Assembly (NCBI RefSeq): GCF_007741535.1
Contig: NZ_CP036525.1
Coordinates: forward strand, 7,378,001 to 7,442,000
Direction of reading: 5' to 3'
Source of the DNA: Rubripirellula lacrimiformis
Lineage (GTDB): Bacteria > Planctomycetota > Planctomycetia > Pirellulales > Pirellulaceae
DNA length: 64,000 bases
Shown in pieces: positions 27,196 through 37,171 of the stretch. The position numbers and the translations under genes are program-made. The notes under the pieces were generated by a model that had not been told where the DNA came from, made no database searches, and saw nothing but the letters and a program-made list of their open reading frames with translations. Numbering within the stretch: the stretch's first letter is position 1; each line of letters starts with the position of its first letter.

Positions 27196-27444
27196 GTCCG
27201 ACATGCAACGCACTTCGCACCGTTGCCCTATACAGATCGGGCCAAGTTTCCGGCGTAAAAACTTGCCGCAGCGATTGGCATAGAGTAACTTCATTCGCGA
27301 TGGCTGCCGCGACGGTATACTCCAAACCAATTGAAAGATCGCGGACGAGGTCGACGGATCGATACCAAAAGCGTCCGTCGCCCCAAACGTGATGATTGCG
27401 ACGCGATCCCATCTGACACACGCAAACCAGATTCGGGTCAATCG

Positions 27445-28329
27445 ATGTCGCCCGATGCCACACTTGAAACTCGGATCGATCGAAGGTCGGCTCGAACACC
27501 AAGCAACGCGCGGAGCACTCCTTTGATTCACTTCATCATTCGGCTGACCATCGCATCATGCGTCGTCTTTTCGATTTCTGCGCGGCCCGCACAATCGGCG
27601 ATCACACCGCAATTGATTCAGCGTTGTAAGTCTGCGACCGTTTACATTTCCGACAGCGATCGTTTGGCATCCGGCAGCGGTGTCTGCATCGACACGCGGG
27701 GCTATTTTGCCACCAACGCACACGTGGTCGATGCGATTGACGGGAAAATATTGGTGACCGTCAATCCTGGTGAATCCTCCTACAAACAGTACGAGGCGAC
27801 CGTCGTCGCACGGTCTGCCAAAGACGATCTGGCAATTCTGTTCGTCGAAAATGCTGCACAACTGACCGCTCTCGAACTTCCGGATGACGTGGGCGTGACC
27901 GAAGGCCAAGAGGTCATCGCGCTGGGGTTTCCATTTGGCAGCGGTTTGGCGACGGACGGATCCGACGAACTTTCTGTCAGCGTCAATGTTGCACGCGTCA
28001 GTGCACTGCACAGCGAATCCGGTGGAGTTCAGCAAATTGAATTTGATTCGCAACTCAATCCCGGTAACTCCGGCGGCCCGGTCGTCAACCTTGATGGACA
28101 AATCATCGGAATCGCCCAAAGCATTTTGATCTTCGTCTCGGAGAAAGAAACAAAAAATCTAGGCGTCAACTTTGCGGTGGCAACCCGCAGGCTGCAGGCT
28201 TTGATGACACGTCCCGAGATCGTAGTAAGCCGAGTTCAGACGCCTTACCTTGACACACCACTGGAAATCGATTTCAAGTTCAAACAACCGGCTCAGCCCG
28301 CATTATTCACCGGGAACTTCGTGAATTGA
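27445..28329 (+). CDS. trypsin-like serine protease, exported
   Basis: A 294-residue protease of the HtrA/trypsin type. A signal peptide or anchor (HFIIRLTIASCVVFSISA) is followed by a two-barrel domain with His in ATNAHVVDA, Asp in AKDDLAIL and Ser in NPGNSGGPV, a complete triad. There is no PDZ domain. I choose ATG 27445; the frame extends to TTG 27331. It lies 250 bp after the GAP1-like gene on the same strand, so it may have its own promoter. Trypsin-like proteases are frequent partners in GTPase/GAP1 and FGE-containing loci, so a functional link is possible. Confidence 0.85.
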   Translation: MSPDATLETRIDRRSARTPSNARSTPLIHFIIRLTIASCVVFSISARPAQSAITPQLIQRCKSATVYISDSDRLASGSGVCIDTRGYFATNAHVVDAIDGKILVTVNPGESSYKQYEATVVARSAKDDLAILFVENAAQLTALELPDDVGVTEGQEVIALGFPFGSGLATDGSDELSVSVNVARVSALHSESGGVQQIEFDSQLNPGNSGGPVVNLDGQIIGIAQSILIFVSEKETKNLGVNFAVATRRLQALMTRPEIVVSRVQTPYLDTPLEIDFKFKQPAQPALFTGNFVN

Positions 28330-28400
28330 AAAGCCATCGCGTGAAACGCTACGTTTAACGGTTAACCACAACCAACTTAAACACAGCAAGGAATCACGCG

Positions 28401-29885
28401 ATGGGTGAACACCAAGGTAATCTTTTTGAGCCGCAATTCAATCGCTCCGTCAAGGTTCAAGCGACCGATCATCGAATCACCGCCAATGCCGGCGTTCTCT
28501 TGCTTCGCGATGCTGAACATCGGCTCGGCCTGTTCGATTCAATCGCTAAGAACATCCGTGATCCCAGGCGCCCCGACCGCATTCGCTATCGCATCGACGA
28601 GCTGATTCGCGAACGGACCTTTGCGATGGCCGTTGTGTGCTCCGCTCAAGACGACGTCGACCGACTCGCTCATGACCCAGCCTTTCGCGCGTCCGCCTGG
28701 AACCGCACCGGCGACAAGGTCGCCGACGAGCCACTGGCAAGCCAACCCACTCAATCCCGCTTGATCAGCATCCTCGCTCGACAGCAGTGCAACTTAGAAG
28801 CTGTCTGAAACGGACTGGCTCAAAGTGTCGAGCGTCATGTGTTCGCCTCGGGAGGTCGCCGCGTCAAACATGTCACCATCGACATTGACAGTTTCCCCAT
28901 CGAAGTTCATGGCAAGCAGCATGGAGCCAGCTACAACGGCTACTACAAAAAGTCGGTTTACCATCCATTGGTTGCATCGCTGAGCGTCCACGGCGACTAC
29001 GACAGCACGCGACAAGGCAACCGACTGGGCAACGGCTTCATTCATGCGACGCTTCGGCAAGGCCAAGTTCACACCGCCAATGGCATGAGACGCTTTGTCG
29101 ACAAGACCGATGCCCACGCGCACGCGATTGCCCAGCATGTTGACTATCGACTCGATGCGGGCTACACGATCCCCAGCGTGATGGATGAACTGAGCTCGAA
29201 AAACAGGCGTTTTGTCGGACGGCTGAAGACGAACAAGAAACTCGACACGCTGGCAGCCCAACACATCGCCCGTTCGCCGGGGCGACCACCGGCGGGCGGC
29301 TACGAGTACACCGTTGAGCTTGGTTCCTACCAGGTCGACTCTTGGGCGCACGCCCAACGCCTGATCCTCGTTGTGGTCGATCAGCCAGATTTCAAGACGG
29401 GTCAGTTGAACTTGATGCCGCGTTGGTTCTTCTTGGTGACGAACTGGTCGGAGGATTCTCGTAGTGCCGATGAACTGCTGGCACACTATCGCAAACGCGG
29501 CACGTTTGAAGACCGGCTTGGCGAGTTCAATGAGTCGATCGGCGTTCACTTGTCGTCGCAAGGCTTCAAGGAAAACGAAGCGACAATGCTGCTTGCGTTA
29601 CTGGCCTTCAATCTCAATACGATCTGCCGCAATGAACTCGAAGATGCGGTGGGTGGTTGCTGGGACATGCAGCGGTTCGTCGATTTCATGCTGAAGGTTG
29701 GCGGCCGAATGGTCAAGCACTCGCGCCGATTAGTTCTGCGAATCGCTCAGTCGGCCGAGCCGTTGCGGTCCCGCCTGATCGGCCGCATCGAAGGCTGGCA
29801 AGTCGTAGCACCGAAAGCGAGTCCTGCCCATGGCTTCACGCCACCGCCGGAGCACGCACATTTGCAAGAAGTGCTTCGTCACTAA
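28401..29885 (+). pseudogene. IS1380-family transposase with one internal TGA
   Basis: Two pieces in the same reading frame (28401-28808 and 28809-29885) together make a transposase of about 494 residues. The N-terminal part (NAGVLLLRDAEHRLGLFDSI, LIRERTFAMAVVC) and the DDE core (VTIDIDSFPIEVHGKQHGAS, then LLAHYRKRGTFEDRLGEFNE) fit the IS1380 family. The only interruption is TGA at 28806-28808, readily explained by a CGA to TGA change. I could not find terminal inverted repeats, so the element's ends are unknown. It lies directly downstream of the protease gene. Confidence 0.85.
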
Positions 29886-30218
29886 AGGCACCCATCGACA
29901 CGAAACACGGCTTTGGGGAGGGGGCCGTTGCGCGCTCACCGACAGAACCAACTCCAAAATCAATCACGCCGCTGCTCCCAACCGCCTCGTCAACAAATCA
30001 ATCCGCATTCAGACGCTTGGTGAATAATGCGGGGTAAGCAACGTTCGTCATTGAGCCGCTGGGTGTGAGGCCACGGGCATTGGGGGGGATTCCCGGCCGC
30101 TCACGCGATCACGGCTCACTGAATCGGCAAACCGTCAACGACTTCCGCTACGAAACGCTTGGCAATTTGGCTGCTGGGCGGAACAGATGAATGGATCGAC
30201 GCGTTTCATCACCGACGG
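29886..30218. mobile_element. intergenic region with REP-like palindrome
   Basis: No gene is seen. At 30052-30118 an imperfect palindrome has outer arms TGAGCCG/CGGCTCA and inner arms GTGAGGCC/GGCCGCTCAC around a G-rich centre. It resembles dispersed REP-like elements that I associate with Rhodopirellula-type genomes. Confidence 0.55.
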
Positions 30219-32672
30219 CTAAAAGTCAAACTGAACTTTACCGTCGACCAGCTTCAATTTCGCGTCGAACTTCTTGCCCGCCTTGGATCGAAAACCTTTC
30301 ACGATCGGCGTTTCGCCCTTCTTGATCAACTTCTTCGCATTGGTGACCGAGATTTTTCTACCGGACATCGTTTTCCAGATGGTCAATCCACATCCCTGTT
30401 TCCATTGACTGCATCCGTAGGACTTGGGCGTTTCGATCACGGGGTGGCCGCAAAGCGGGCACGGGCCGAGGCCACTATCGGCACCATTGGATACTTTGGC
30501 TTGCCCGGACGACGACTTGGTTGACGTCAAAGACCGCTTCGATGGCTTCGACCGCTTGGCGTCCGGGTGGTCGTTGTCTTGCTCGTTGCCCAACGGCAGG
30601 GGCACCTCCACCAATTTGCCTGACGCGGCCAACGTCAGTAGAAACGGATGCCCTCCATCGATCGTGATCGGTTCGCGAATCACACCGAACTGCAGCAACT
30701 CGCGCAGGTTCGTCATCGTCAGAGCGGACTCGCGATAGATCGGGGCCAAAACGAACGAGCATCCCTTTCGCCACGCCGAACAACCCAGCGCCTTTTTGCC
30801 GGCGATGACCTTCTGGCCACATTGCGGACAGTCACCATAGACATCCGGATCGATCGACAATGAATCGCTGCGGCGGATGATGCCGTGGGTATACTCGGCA
30901 ATCTCGTCCATGAACGAACTGGCCGACAATTCTCCGCGTTCAATTTGCTTCAACTTGGCTTCCCATTCGCCGGTCAGCTCGGGACTGGTCAAGTTGCGGT
31001 CTTGAACGATCGCGATCAGATAGCGTCCCAGGTCTGTCGCCACAATGTTTTTCTTATCGCGATCGATGTACTTTCGGCGCAGCAAGGTTTCGATCGTGGC
31101 GGCGCGGGTAGCGGGTGTTCCCAAACCTTTTTCTTTCAGTGCTTCCCGTAGTTCGGCTTCCTCGACCAATTTGCCTGCTGTATCCATCGCACCTAGCAAC
31201 GTGTTTTCCGAGAAGTGTTTCGGCGGCGAAGTTTGCCCGGATTTGACAACGGGCTGATGCGGTCCCGATTCCCCCTTTTGGAAATCGGGAAGCGTCTGAG
31301 GTTCATCCGATTTCTTGTCTTTCCGTGGATACAGCAGCGTCCAACCTGGAACCACCACACGAACACCTCGGGCACGGAACCCGACTTTCCCGGCCGTGGC
31401 GTCAACGGTCGTGACTTGCTTTTCGCATGAGGGATAGAACGCCGCGATCAATCGGATCGCCACTGCGTCGTAGACCTTTTGCGCATGCCCGGTCAAGTTC
31501 CCCGGCTTCGCACCTGTCGGAATGATCGCGTGGTGATCAGTGATCTTGGCGTCGTTGATGATCCGGGCATTGAAGGGCAGCTTCTTCAGATCAAGCCTGC
31601 TAACTTCAGTCGGCTTGAACGATTGAAGCTGAGCGAGAATCTTGGGGACCTCTTTCCGCATGTCCTTGCCCAGGTAGCGTGAATCCGTCCGCGGATAGGT
31701 GATCCATTTCGCTTCGTAAAGCGACTGAGCCGCCGACAGGGTGTCGGCCGCGGAGATTCCGAAACGCCGGTTCATGTCTCGTTGCAGTTCGGTCAGATCG
31801 TAGAGCTGCGGCGGCAGCGACGTTTCGGATCGGCCGGCAACCTTGTTGATGACCAACGGAACCTGGGCACAGGCTTTCCGCACTTCTTCGGCTTCCGCTT
31901 CGTTGTCAAAACGATCGCCGATAGAGCGGAACTGCACTTTCCGGTAGTTCGTCAACAACTCCCAAAACGGTTCAGCAACGAACGTCCGAATCGCATCGTC
32001 ACGCCGGACGATCATCGCTAACACAGGAGTCTGCACACGCCCCAAGCTCCACAGCAAACCGGACCGACGACTGCCGGACTGCTTGTCAGATTGCTTGCTG
32101 GAACCGGAAGTCGATACGGGACTTGATTGATGACGAACGGTATAGTTCCGGGTCGCGTTCAACCCCACCACCCAATCCGCTTGGCTACGGCACTTCGCGG
32201 CCGCGTACAAGTCATCAAAGTCTGAAAGCGGGCGGATCGAAGCGAATGCTTTGGCGATCGCCGAAGGCGTCAGCGAACTGAGCCACAACCGCTGGGCAGG
32301 TTTCCGCGTGGCTCCGGCCAACGATTGAATGTAGCGAAAGATCAGTTCGCCTTCGCGTCCCGCATCCGTCGCACAGATCAGCGAATCGGCCTTCTTGAAC
32401 AACCCTTGGATGATTGCGAATTGTTTTTTCGCGCCGGCGTCACCCCGCAACCGCAACTGAAACTTTTCGGGCACGAAGGGCAGTGTGTCCAAGGACCATC
32501 GCTTCAGCGCCGGATCGTAGTCACCTGGTTCTTTCAGTTCGACCAGATGTCCAAACGCCCAAGTGACTTGATAACCACTGCCTTCCAGGTACCCATCGCG
32601 TCGCGTCTGGGCCTTCAAATACGATGCCAAGTCACGAGCAACCGAAGGTTTTTCGGCCAAGACAACACGCAT
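30219..32672 (-). CDS. topB: DNA topoisomerase III
   Basis: A type IA topoisomerase of 817 residues that relaxes and decatenates DNA. The N-terminal TOPRIM begins MRVVLAEKPSVARDLASYL, with acidic residues in CATDAGREGELI; the catalytic Tyr is in WITYPRTDSRYL. Two C-terminal Cys4 zinc-binding modules follow (CPQCGQKVIAGKKALGC and CPLCGHPVIETPKSYGC). The open frame reaches 32747, but the extra 25 residues do not fit the family; the ATG at 32672 is the expected start. It is longer than E. coli TopB (about 650) because of the zinc modules and basic linkers. Confidence 0.94.
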   Translation of the reverse strand: MRVVLAEKPSVARDLASYLKAQTRRDGYLEGSGYQVTWAFGHLVELKEPGDYDPALKRWSLDTLPFVPEKFQLRLRGDAGAKKQFAIIQGLFKKADSLICATDAGREGELIFRYIQSLAGATRKPAQRLWLSSLTPSAIAKAFASIRPLSDFDDLYAAAKCRSQADWVVGLNATRNYTVRHQSSPVSTSGSSKQSDKQSGSRRSGLLWSLGRVQTPVLAMIVRRDDAIRTFVAEPFWELLTNYRKVQFRSIGDRFDNEAEAEEVRKACAQVPLVINKVAGRSETSLPPQLYDLTELQRDMNRRFGISAADTLSAAQSLYEAKWITYPRTDSRYLGKDMRKEVPKILAQLQSFKPTEVSRLDLKKLPFNARIINDAKITDHHAIIPTGAKPGNLTGHAQKVYDAVAIRLIAAFYPSCEKQVTTVDATAGKVGFRARGVRVVVPGWTLLYPRKDKKSDEPQTLPDFQKGESGPHQPVVKSGQTSPPKHFSENTLLGAMDTAGKLVEEAELREALKEKGLGTPATRAATIETLLRRKYIDRDKKNIVATDLGRYLIAIVQDRNLTSPELTGEWEAKLKQIERGELSASSFMDEIAEYTHGIIRRSDSLSIDPDVYGDCPQCGQKVIAGKKALGCSAWRKGCSFVLAPIYRESALTMTNLRELLQFGVIREPITIDGGHPFLLTLAASGKLVEVPLPLGNEQDNDHPDAKRSKPSKRSLTSTKSSSGQAKVSNGADSGLGPCPLCGHPVIETPKSYGCSQWKQGCGLTIWKTMSGRKISVTNAKKLIKKGETPIVKGFRSKAGKKFDAKLKLVDGKVQFDF

Positions 32673-32949
32673 CAACCCACCGGCAAAAAAGAAACCAAAG
32701 GAAAGCACAACGAGAGCCATCCAATCTAGCCGTTTCCCGCGAACCATGTCGTAGCAGACGCCAGATCAAATGGGTCAAACCGGTTTGCCCCATTTGAATT
32801 ATCGCGAGTCCTTGACTTGCGTTTCACGGTCACCGGTGGTTTCAGTGATGCGGATTGCAGTCGTGTCCACTGGGCAGAATTTTGCGTGATACACTACGCC
32901 GACGCTGTCGTTTTTGATTTCAATTTGTCCGTTGCTAAGGTGTTCGCCG

Positions 32950-33651
32950 ATGTCCGATAACCGTTACTCGTTGCAGTCATTTCTAGAAATGACCCGTGAT
33001 CGTGATCTCGATCAGGGTCTTTTCGAACTTGAAACGGAACGGATGCTCGACATCAACCTGGACGGTGAGGTCTGGACAAAACTCGGTGCCATGGTGGCCT
33101 ACACGGGAAATGTCAAGTTCGAGCGAGAAGGAATCCTATCGCGCGGGATCGGGAACTTGCTCAAAAAAGCGGTCTCCGGTGAAGGTTCGTCCCTGACGAA
33201 AGTGAGTGGTCGTGGCTCGGTGTTTTGCGCCGACGGTGGAAAGAAAATCACGATTTTAAAACTCGACAATGAAGCGATTTGCGTTAACGGCAACGACCTG
33301 CTCGCGTTCGAAACGTCGCTGTCTTACAACATCAAGATGATGAAACGGATGACCGCGGTGCTGGCCGGCGGACTTTTCAACGTCCGAATCGAAGGCACTG
33401 GCATGGTCGCGATCACCAGCCATTACGACCCGGTCACTTTGCCGGTCACCCCCAACGAACCGGTGATCACCGATCCAAATGCGACCGTGCTGTGGTCAGG
33501 GAATCTGGAGCCCGAACTGAAGACCGATTTGCAGTTCAAAACGCTACTAGGGCGAGGCTCCGGCGAATCCGTGCAGCTTCTGTTCCGTGGCAATGGCTTC
33601 GTCGTCGTCCAACCCTATGAAGAAGTCTACTTCCAACACAAGCAGGCATAA
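32950..33651 (+). CDS. AIM24 family protein
   Basis: A 233-residue beta-rich protein of the AIM24 (formerly DUF124) family, recognisable from VWTKLGAMVAYTGNVKFERE, CVNGNDLLAFE and GLFNVRIEGTGMVAI. The molecular role of bacterial members is unknown. Start chosen at ATG 32950, where homology begins. It is divergent from topB, with about 280 bp between them. Confidence 0.88.
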   Translation: MSDNRYSLQSFLEMTRDRDLDQGLFELETERMLDINLDGEVWTKLGAMVAYTGNVKFEREGILSRGIGNLLKKAVSGEGSSLTKVSGRGSVFCADGGKKITILKLDNEAICVNGNDLLAFETSLSYNIKMMKRMTAVLAGGLFNVRIEGTGMVAITSHYDPVTLPVTPNEPVITDPNATVLWSGNLEPELKTDLQFKTLLGRGSGESVQLLFRGNGFVVVQPYEEVYFQHKQA

Positions 33652-33931
33652 TCCGCCAGCGCATTCAGGCTAGACGGCAAATAGATCGGGTCAGCTGGGA
33701 AATACGTCAAGTGGCAATTTGTGACGTTTGTTCACTGGCGATTATCGAACGAGCCGGCTTACGACGATGTACGACATACGAGGGGCACTCGGTCGCGTGC
33801 TTGGGAACCGTGAAGGCGGCGGTTTCCATCGCGACTTGTTGAAACGTTGCAGATCACCCAGGGGCACATCGCATGGATGCGATGAGGTGGGATTTGGCGT
33901 GCCTCTGTGTACGCTTATTCCGCTGCATGTG

Positions 33932-34408
33932 ATGAAAAACCTAACCGCACGTCTTGCGTTGTTGATGGCGATATTCGCCGGTCCTTCTGCCAACGCCGCT
34001 GATTTTGACGTCAGCAACCACAATGATTCTGGGCCGGGTCGCTGCGCGCCGCGATTGAAAGCTCCAATGGTGCCGGTGGTGATGTCACGACCGCCAACAT
34101 GACGCTGAAAGAGGGGTTGGCCGACGGCGGTGACGGTGGCAATGGCTATGCAGGAGGCGGAGGAGACGCTGGGGCTGGCGGTGCTCTTTTCGTCAACACG
34201 GGCGCCATCGTCAACGCCCAGTTCGCTGGCGTGGGCGGGGCAGGCTCCACGGCCAACGGCTTGGACCTGGGTCGAGACTGGGCGATCGCCGGTGGCGGTT
34301 TCGCGGCGCGACCGAGCGACCGCTAGGAACTGAGAGCCGACGACGACGCCCAGTTCAACGATCACCAAGTCTTCCACGTCGGATCAGGCTCCGTCAGCTA
34401 CTTCTGGC
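33932..34408 (+). pseudogene. decayed autotransporter surface protein
   Basis: A signal peptide (MKNLTARLALLMAIFAGPSANAA) leads into the surface-protein motif DSGPG(S)LRAAIESSNGAGG, but one missing base near 34043 shifts the frame. After restoration the reading continues through a Gly-rich stretch and directly into the end of an autotransporter barrel (NAQFAGVGGAGSTANGLDLGRDWAIAGGG), very like the C-terminus of the protein at 42757-44970. TAG at 34324 then interrupts it, and a final aromatic-ending barrel strand (HVGSGSVSYFW) lies beyond. Most of the passenger and barrel is deleted. Confidence 0.8.
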
Positions 34409-34471
34409 AAGCCCCATCGAAGGGAAGAAGATTCCCAAACAACCAATCAAACTTAAAAAGAGAAGAATACC

Positions 34472-35923
34472 ATGCTTCGACACTTAACCATCTGGACCCT
34501 CATCGCGTGTGTGACCACTGCACAAGCAGCGGGCCCGATCATCAGCTCGTCCAATACAAGAATCACGCAAGCCGACGGCCCTCGCAGCATCGTCGATGTC
34601 AACGTGGGGGCAGGCGAGTCAATCTCGGCCATCAACGTCAGCACTTCGGGCCATCATTTTTACACGCGACTGATGGGCAATGATGAAATTTGGAATAAAT
34701 TTTGGTTTGAAGAAAGTGGTAACCTGCTAGATCATGGAGGCCCTGACACGGTTTCTCCCGGAACGTACAGTTTTTTATGGGACGATGATTTTGGTTTCGG
34801 AGCTGACTTTACCATCGACTTCATATTTGCTCTCGCCTCTTTTGAAGCGGGACAATTGTTGGGCAGCACGTCGCAGGCTCAGTTCCAAAACCAGAGCTAC
34901 CAATTCCAATCGCTCAGCAGTCAAGTTCGCAACATGGCGGGCACCTACACCAGCGGTGGCGGATCGATGGGCTTGGCCTCGCTGCCCCCTCCATCCCGCA
35001 CCGCCGACGGTGAGTACGCACCCATTAGTTTGGTCAGCTACGAAGAGCCAGCCGTTGATCAGGTCAGCTATCAAACGGGTGCCGCCCGTCAAATCAACAA
35101 CCGCAGTTTACCCCTGACACGTGGCGGATGGGGTGGATGGATGCAAGGCTACGGTGTTGGTGGTAGCGCTGATGGCCACGCCGGTGTGTCCGGATTCGAC
35201 TACGGCGGCGGTGGGACTCAGTTGGGACTGTTCCGCCACGTCGACGCTCACACGATGGTTGGATTCTATGGTGCCTACGGCTATCAAAACGTCAACACCG
35301 ATGCCGGTTCAGAAGCCAACGTCAACAGCGGCATGGTCGGCGCGTTCTTGCATCGCCACGATCACGAAGGCAACTACTACACACTGGCTGGCAACGCAAA
35401 CTACGATGACTACGACACGTCTCGCACCGGTGGAATCACCGGCAACTTTGACGGCGTGCAAACGGGCACGTACCTGGAACGAGGGTGGAATCGCACACTT
35501 GGTGGCGTGACGGTCCAGCCCAATGTTGCCCTTCAATACGTCTGGGTACATCAAGACGACCATGTGGAATCCGGCGGCGCGTCAATCGACGACGTCGATG
35601 CCCATTCGCTTCGCAGCATGATCGGATCGAACTTCTATGGCAGCCGTCACGTCCACGGTCCCCTGGGTTGGGGCTGGACACCGAATGCTCGTGCGTCATG
35701 GATGCACGAATTCTTGGACCCATCAACGAGTGTGACGGGAACGCAAAGCGGATCGAGTTTCGCAACCAACGGTTTGGACATGGGCCGCGACTGGGCACTG
35801 CTGGGTGTCGGCATGCAAGGCAACCGCAACGGCGCATTGTCGTTGTACACCAACTACGACCTGCAAGTGAACGACCGCAACCGATTCCACACCGGCACCG
35901 GCGGCATCATCTGGACGCGATAG
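34472..35923 (+). CDS. autotransporter-domain outer membrane protein
   Basis: A 483-residue exported protein with a signal peptide (MLRHLTIWTLIACVTTAQA), a short passenger of about 190 residues and a C-terminal autotransporter barrel of about 260 residues with alternating Tyr/Gly strands (GGWGGWMQGYGVGGSADGH, YYTLAGNANYDDYDTS, LDMGRDWALLGVGMQGN) ending in IIWTR. The barrel should insert in the outer membrane. It lies 60 bp after a decayed relative and is related to the protein at 42757-44970. Confidence 0.87.
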   Translation: MLRHLTIWTLIACVTTAQAAGPIISSSNTRITQADGPRSIVDVNVGAGESISAINVSTSGHHFYTRLMGNDEIWNKFWFEESGNLLDHGGPDTVSPGTYSFLWDDDFGFGADFTIDFIFALASFEAGQLLGSTSQAQFQNQSYQFQSLSSQVRNMAGTYTSGGGSMGLASLPPPSRTADGEYAPISLVSYEEPAVDQVSYQTGAARQINNRSLPLTRGGWGGWMQGYGVGGSADGHAGVSGFDYGGGGTQLGLFRHVDAHTMVGFYGAYGYQNVNTDAGSEANVNSGMVGAFLHRHDHEGNYYTLAGNANYDDYDTSRTGGITGNFDGVQTGTYLERGWNRTLGGVTVQPNVALQYVWVHQDDHVESGGASIDDVDAHSLRSMIGSNFYGSRHVHGPLGWGWTPNARASWMHEFLDPSTSVTGTQSGSSFATNGLDMGRDWALLGVGMQGNRNGALSLYTNYDLQVNDRNRFHTGTGGIIWTR

Positions 35924-35981
35924 GGTTGCCACGGCCAACTGCCGGAACATCACTCCGCTCGGTCGCGCGGACAATCGTCCG

Positions 35982-36155
35982 CCGCCCACCAGGGCGTCGC
36001 CAAAAGCTGCGTCCGCCTCGCTCAATCCGAAACAGCGAAGTGTGTTTGCCGCCTCCCCGTACCCAATAGCGATGGTCGTCGTGTACGCGAAACGCAATCC
36101 GGCGGGGAGTTACCCGTTGACTCGCCTGAAAATCACCCCATTCCCCTATTCTTAG
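35982..36155. repeat. dispersed repeat, copy A
   Basis: About 174 bp nearly identical to 42410-42584 (copy B), and its last 47 bp to 38834-38880 (copy C). Shared words include CAATAGCGATGGTCGTCGTG and CCGTTGACTCGCCTG. It lies just after the stop of the first autotransporter gene. It carries no credible gene. Confidence 0.85.
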
Positions 36156-36189
36156 TCGGGGTGATGCTGAATGATTCCTGCTCACCTTT

Positions 36190-36996
36190 TCAGCTGGGTT
36201 GCTTCGCGAGGGTTTCTTCGATGGCCTGGATGATTTGGGCGTTTTTATCGGCGTCCAGGGCATCGGCGTGGGGCGGCCCAAATTCTCCGGCGTCGTTGTT
36301 GAAGTATCGGCCCGATGCGGTGGCAAACTCTTCCTCCAAGGCGGCGCGAGTCAGGATCTTGGCTCCGATGGTGATGTCTTGACCTGGAACGCCGAAAGCT
36401 TGCTGGACCATTTTGCTGGCGAGCAAGGAGCCTGGGTTCACGGCCACGATGACTGGGCCATCCGTGCCGAGAGAATCCGCTAGACCACGGGACCACATGG
36501 TCAGCGCAAGCTTGCTTTGTGAGTAGGCATCCAGATCGCTTAGCAGACGTTCCCCGCGAAAGGCATCCATTGCCACGGGTGATTGAGCGGAGGACGAGAG
36601 GTTGATGACTCGGCCGGTGGAGTCCATTCGAGGCAGCAAACGCTTCGTCAACAGGTACGGTGCGATCGCGTTGACCACGAACCGCACATCGAGGCCTTCG
36701 GGAGTGAGCGGATCGGAGGTCGAGAAGACGCCCGCGTTGTTGATCAGCACGTCCAGATGGTCGTGCTTGGCGGACACAGCTTCTGCCAATGATACCACCT
36801 CGTTCATGCGAGACAGGTCAGCGACGTAACGTTCAATCACGGCATCGTTGGAAAGTGGCCGCAAGGACTGTTCCAATTGCTCGAGTTTCTGGGCATCACG
36901 TCCGTGCAGCAAAAGATGGTGGCCGAGGGGGGCCAGCATTTTGGCGGTAGCCAGTCCAATGCCGTCGGTGGCTCCGGTGATCAGAATGCGTTTCAT
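36190..36996 (-). CDS. short-chain dehydrogenase/reductase
   Basis: A 268-residue SDR oxidoreductase: cofactor motif TGATDGIG, NNAG, and catalytic Tyr/Lys in YSQSK. The substrate is unknown. Start chosen at ATG 36996 (MKRILITGATDGIG); the frame is open to 37062 but the extra residues do not fit. The neighbouring quinone oxidoreductase is on the same strand, 175 bp upstream. Confidence 0.9.
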   Translation of the reverse strand: MKRILITGATDGIGLATAKMLAPLGHHLLLHGRDAQKLEQLEQSLRPLSNDAVIERYVADLSRMNEVVSLAEAVSAKHDHLDVLINNAGVFSTSDPLTPEGLDVRFVVNAIAPYLLTKRLLPRMDSTGRVINLSSSAQSPVAMDAFRGERLLSDLDAYSQSKLALTMWSRGLADSLGTDGPVIVAVNPGSLLASKMVQQAFGVPGQDITIGAKILTRAALEEEFATASGRYFNNDAGEFGPPHADALDADKNAQIIQAIEETLAKQPS

Positions 36997-37171
36997 CAGT
37001 GACTCATTTTGTGTCGGAATAGGTAGGTCTCTTTGGCGATTGGCGGCACCGTTGTTCAACATCGGTCGGGGGAAATCCTAGGTCCTCGATGACTTGATTG
37101 ACACCCATCGCGGTGTTGCCGTTCATGCGAAAAGCCATTCCAGGTCGGTTGGCGAGTCGATTCGTGTTGAT

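Noticed and set aside
28806-28808. TGA read as an amino acid (recoding or changed genetic code)
   Set aside because: TGA is used as a normal stop by many genes in the window, for example the CheW, FHA and FGE-like genes, and no recoding structure was noted.
28330-30051. Terminal inverted repeats for the IS1380-type element
   Set aside because: No matching arms were found by eye on either side of the transposase frame, so element ends were not called.
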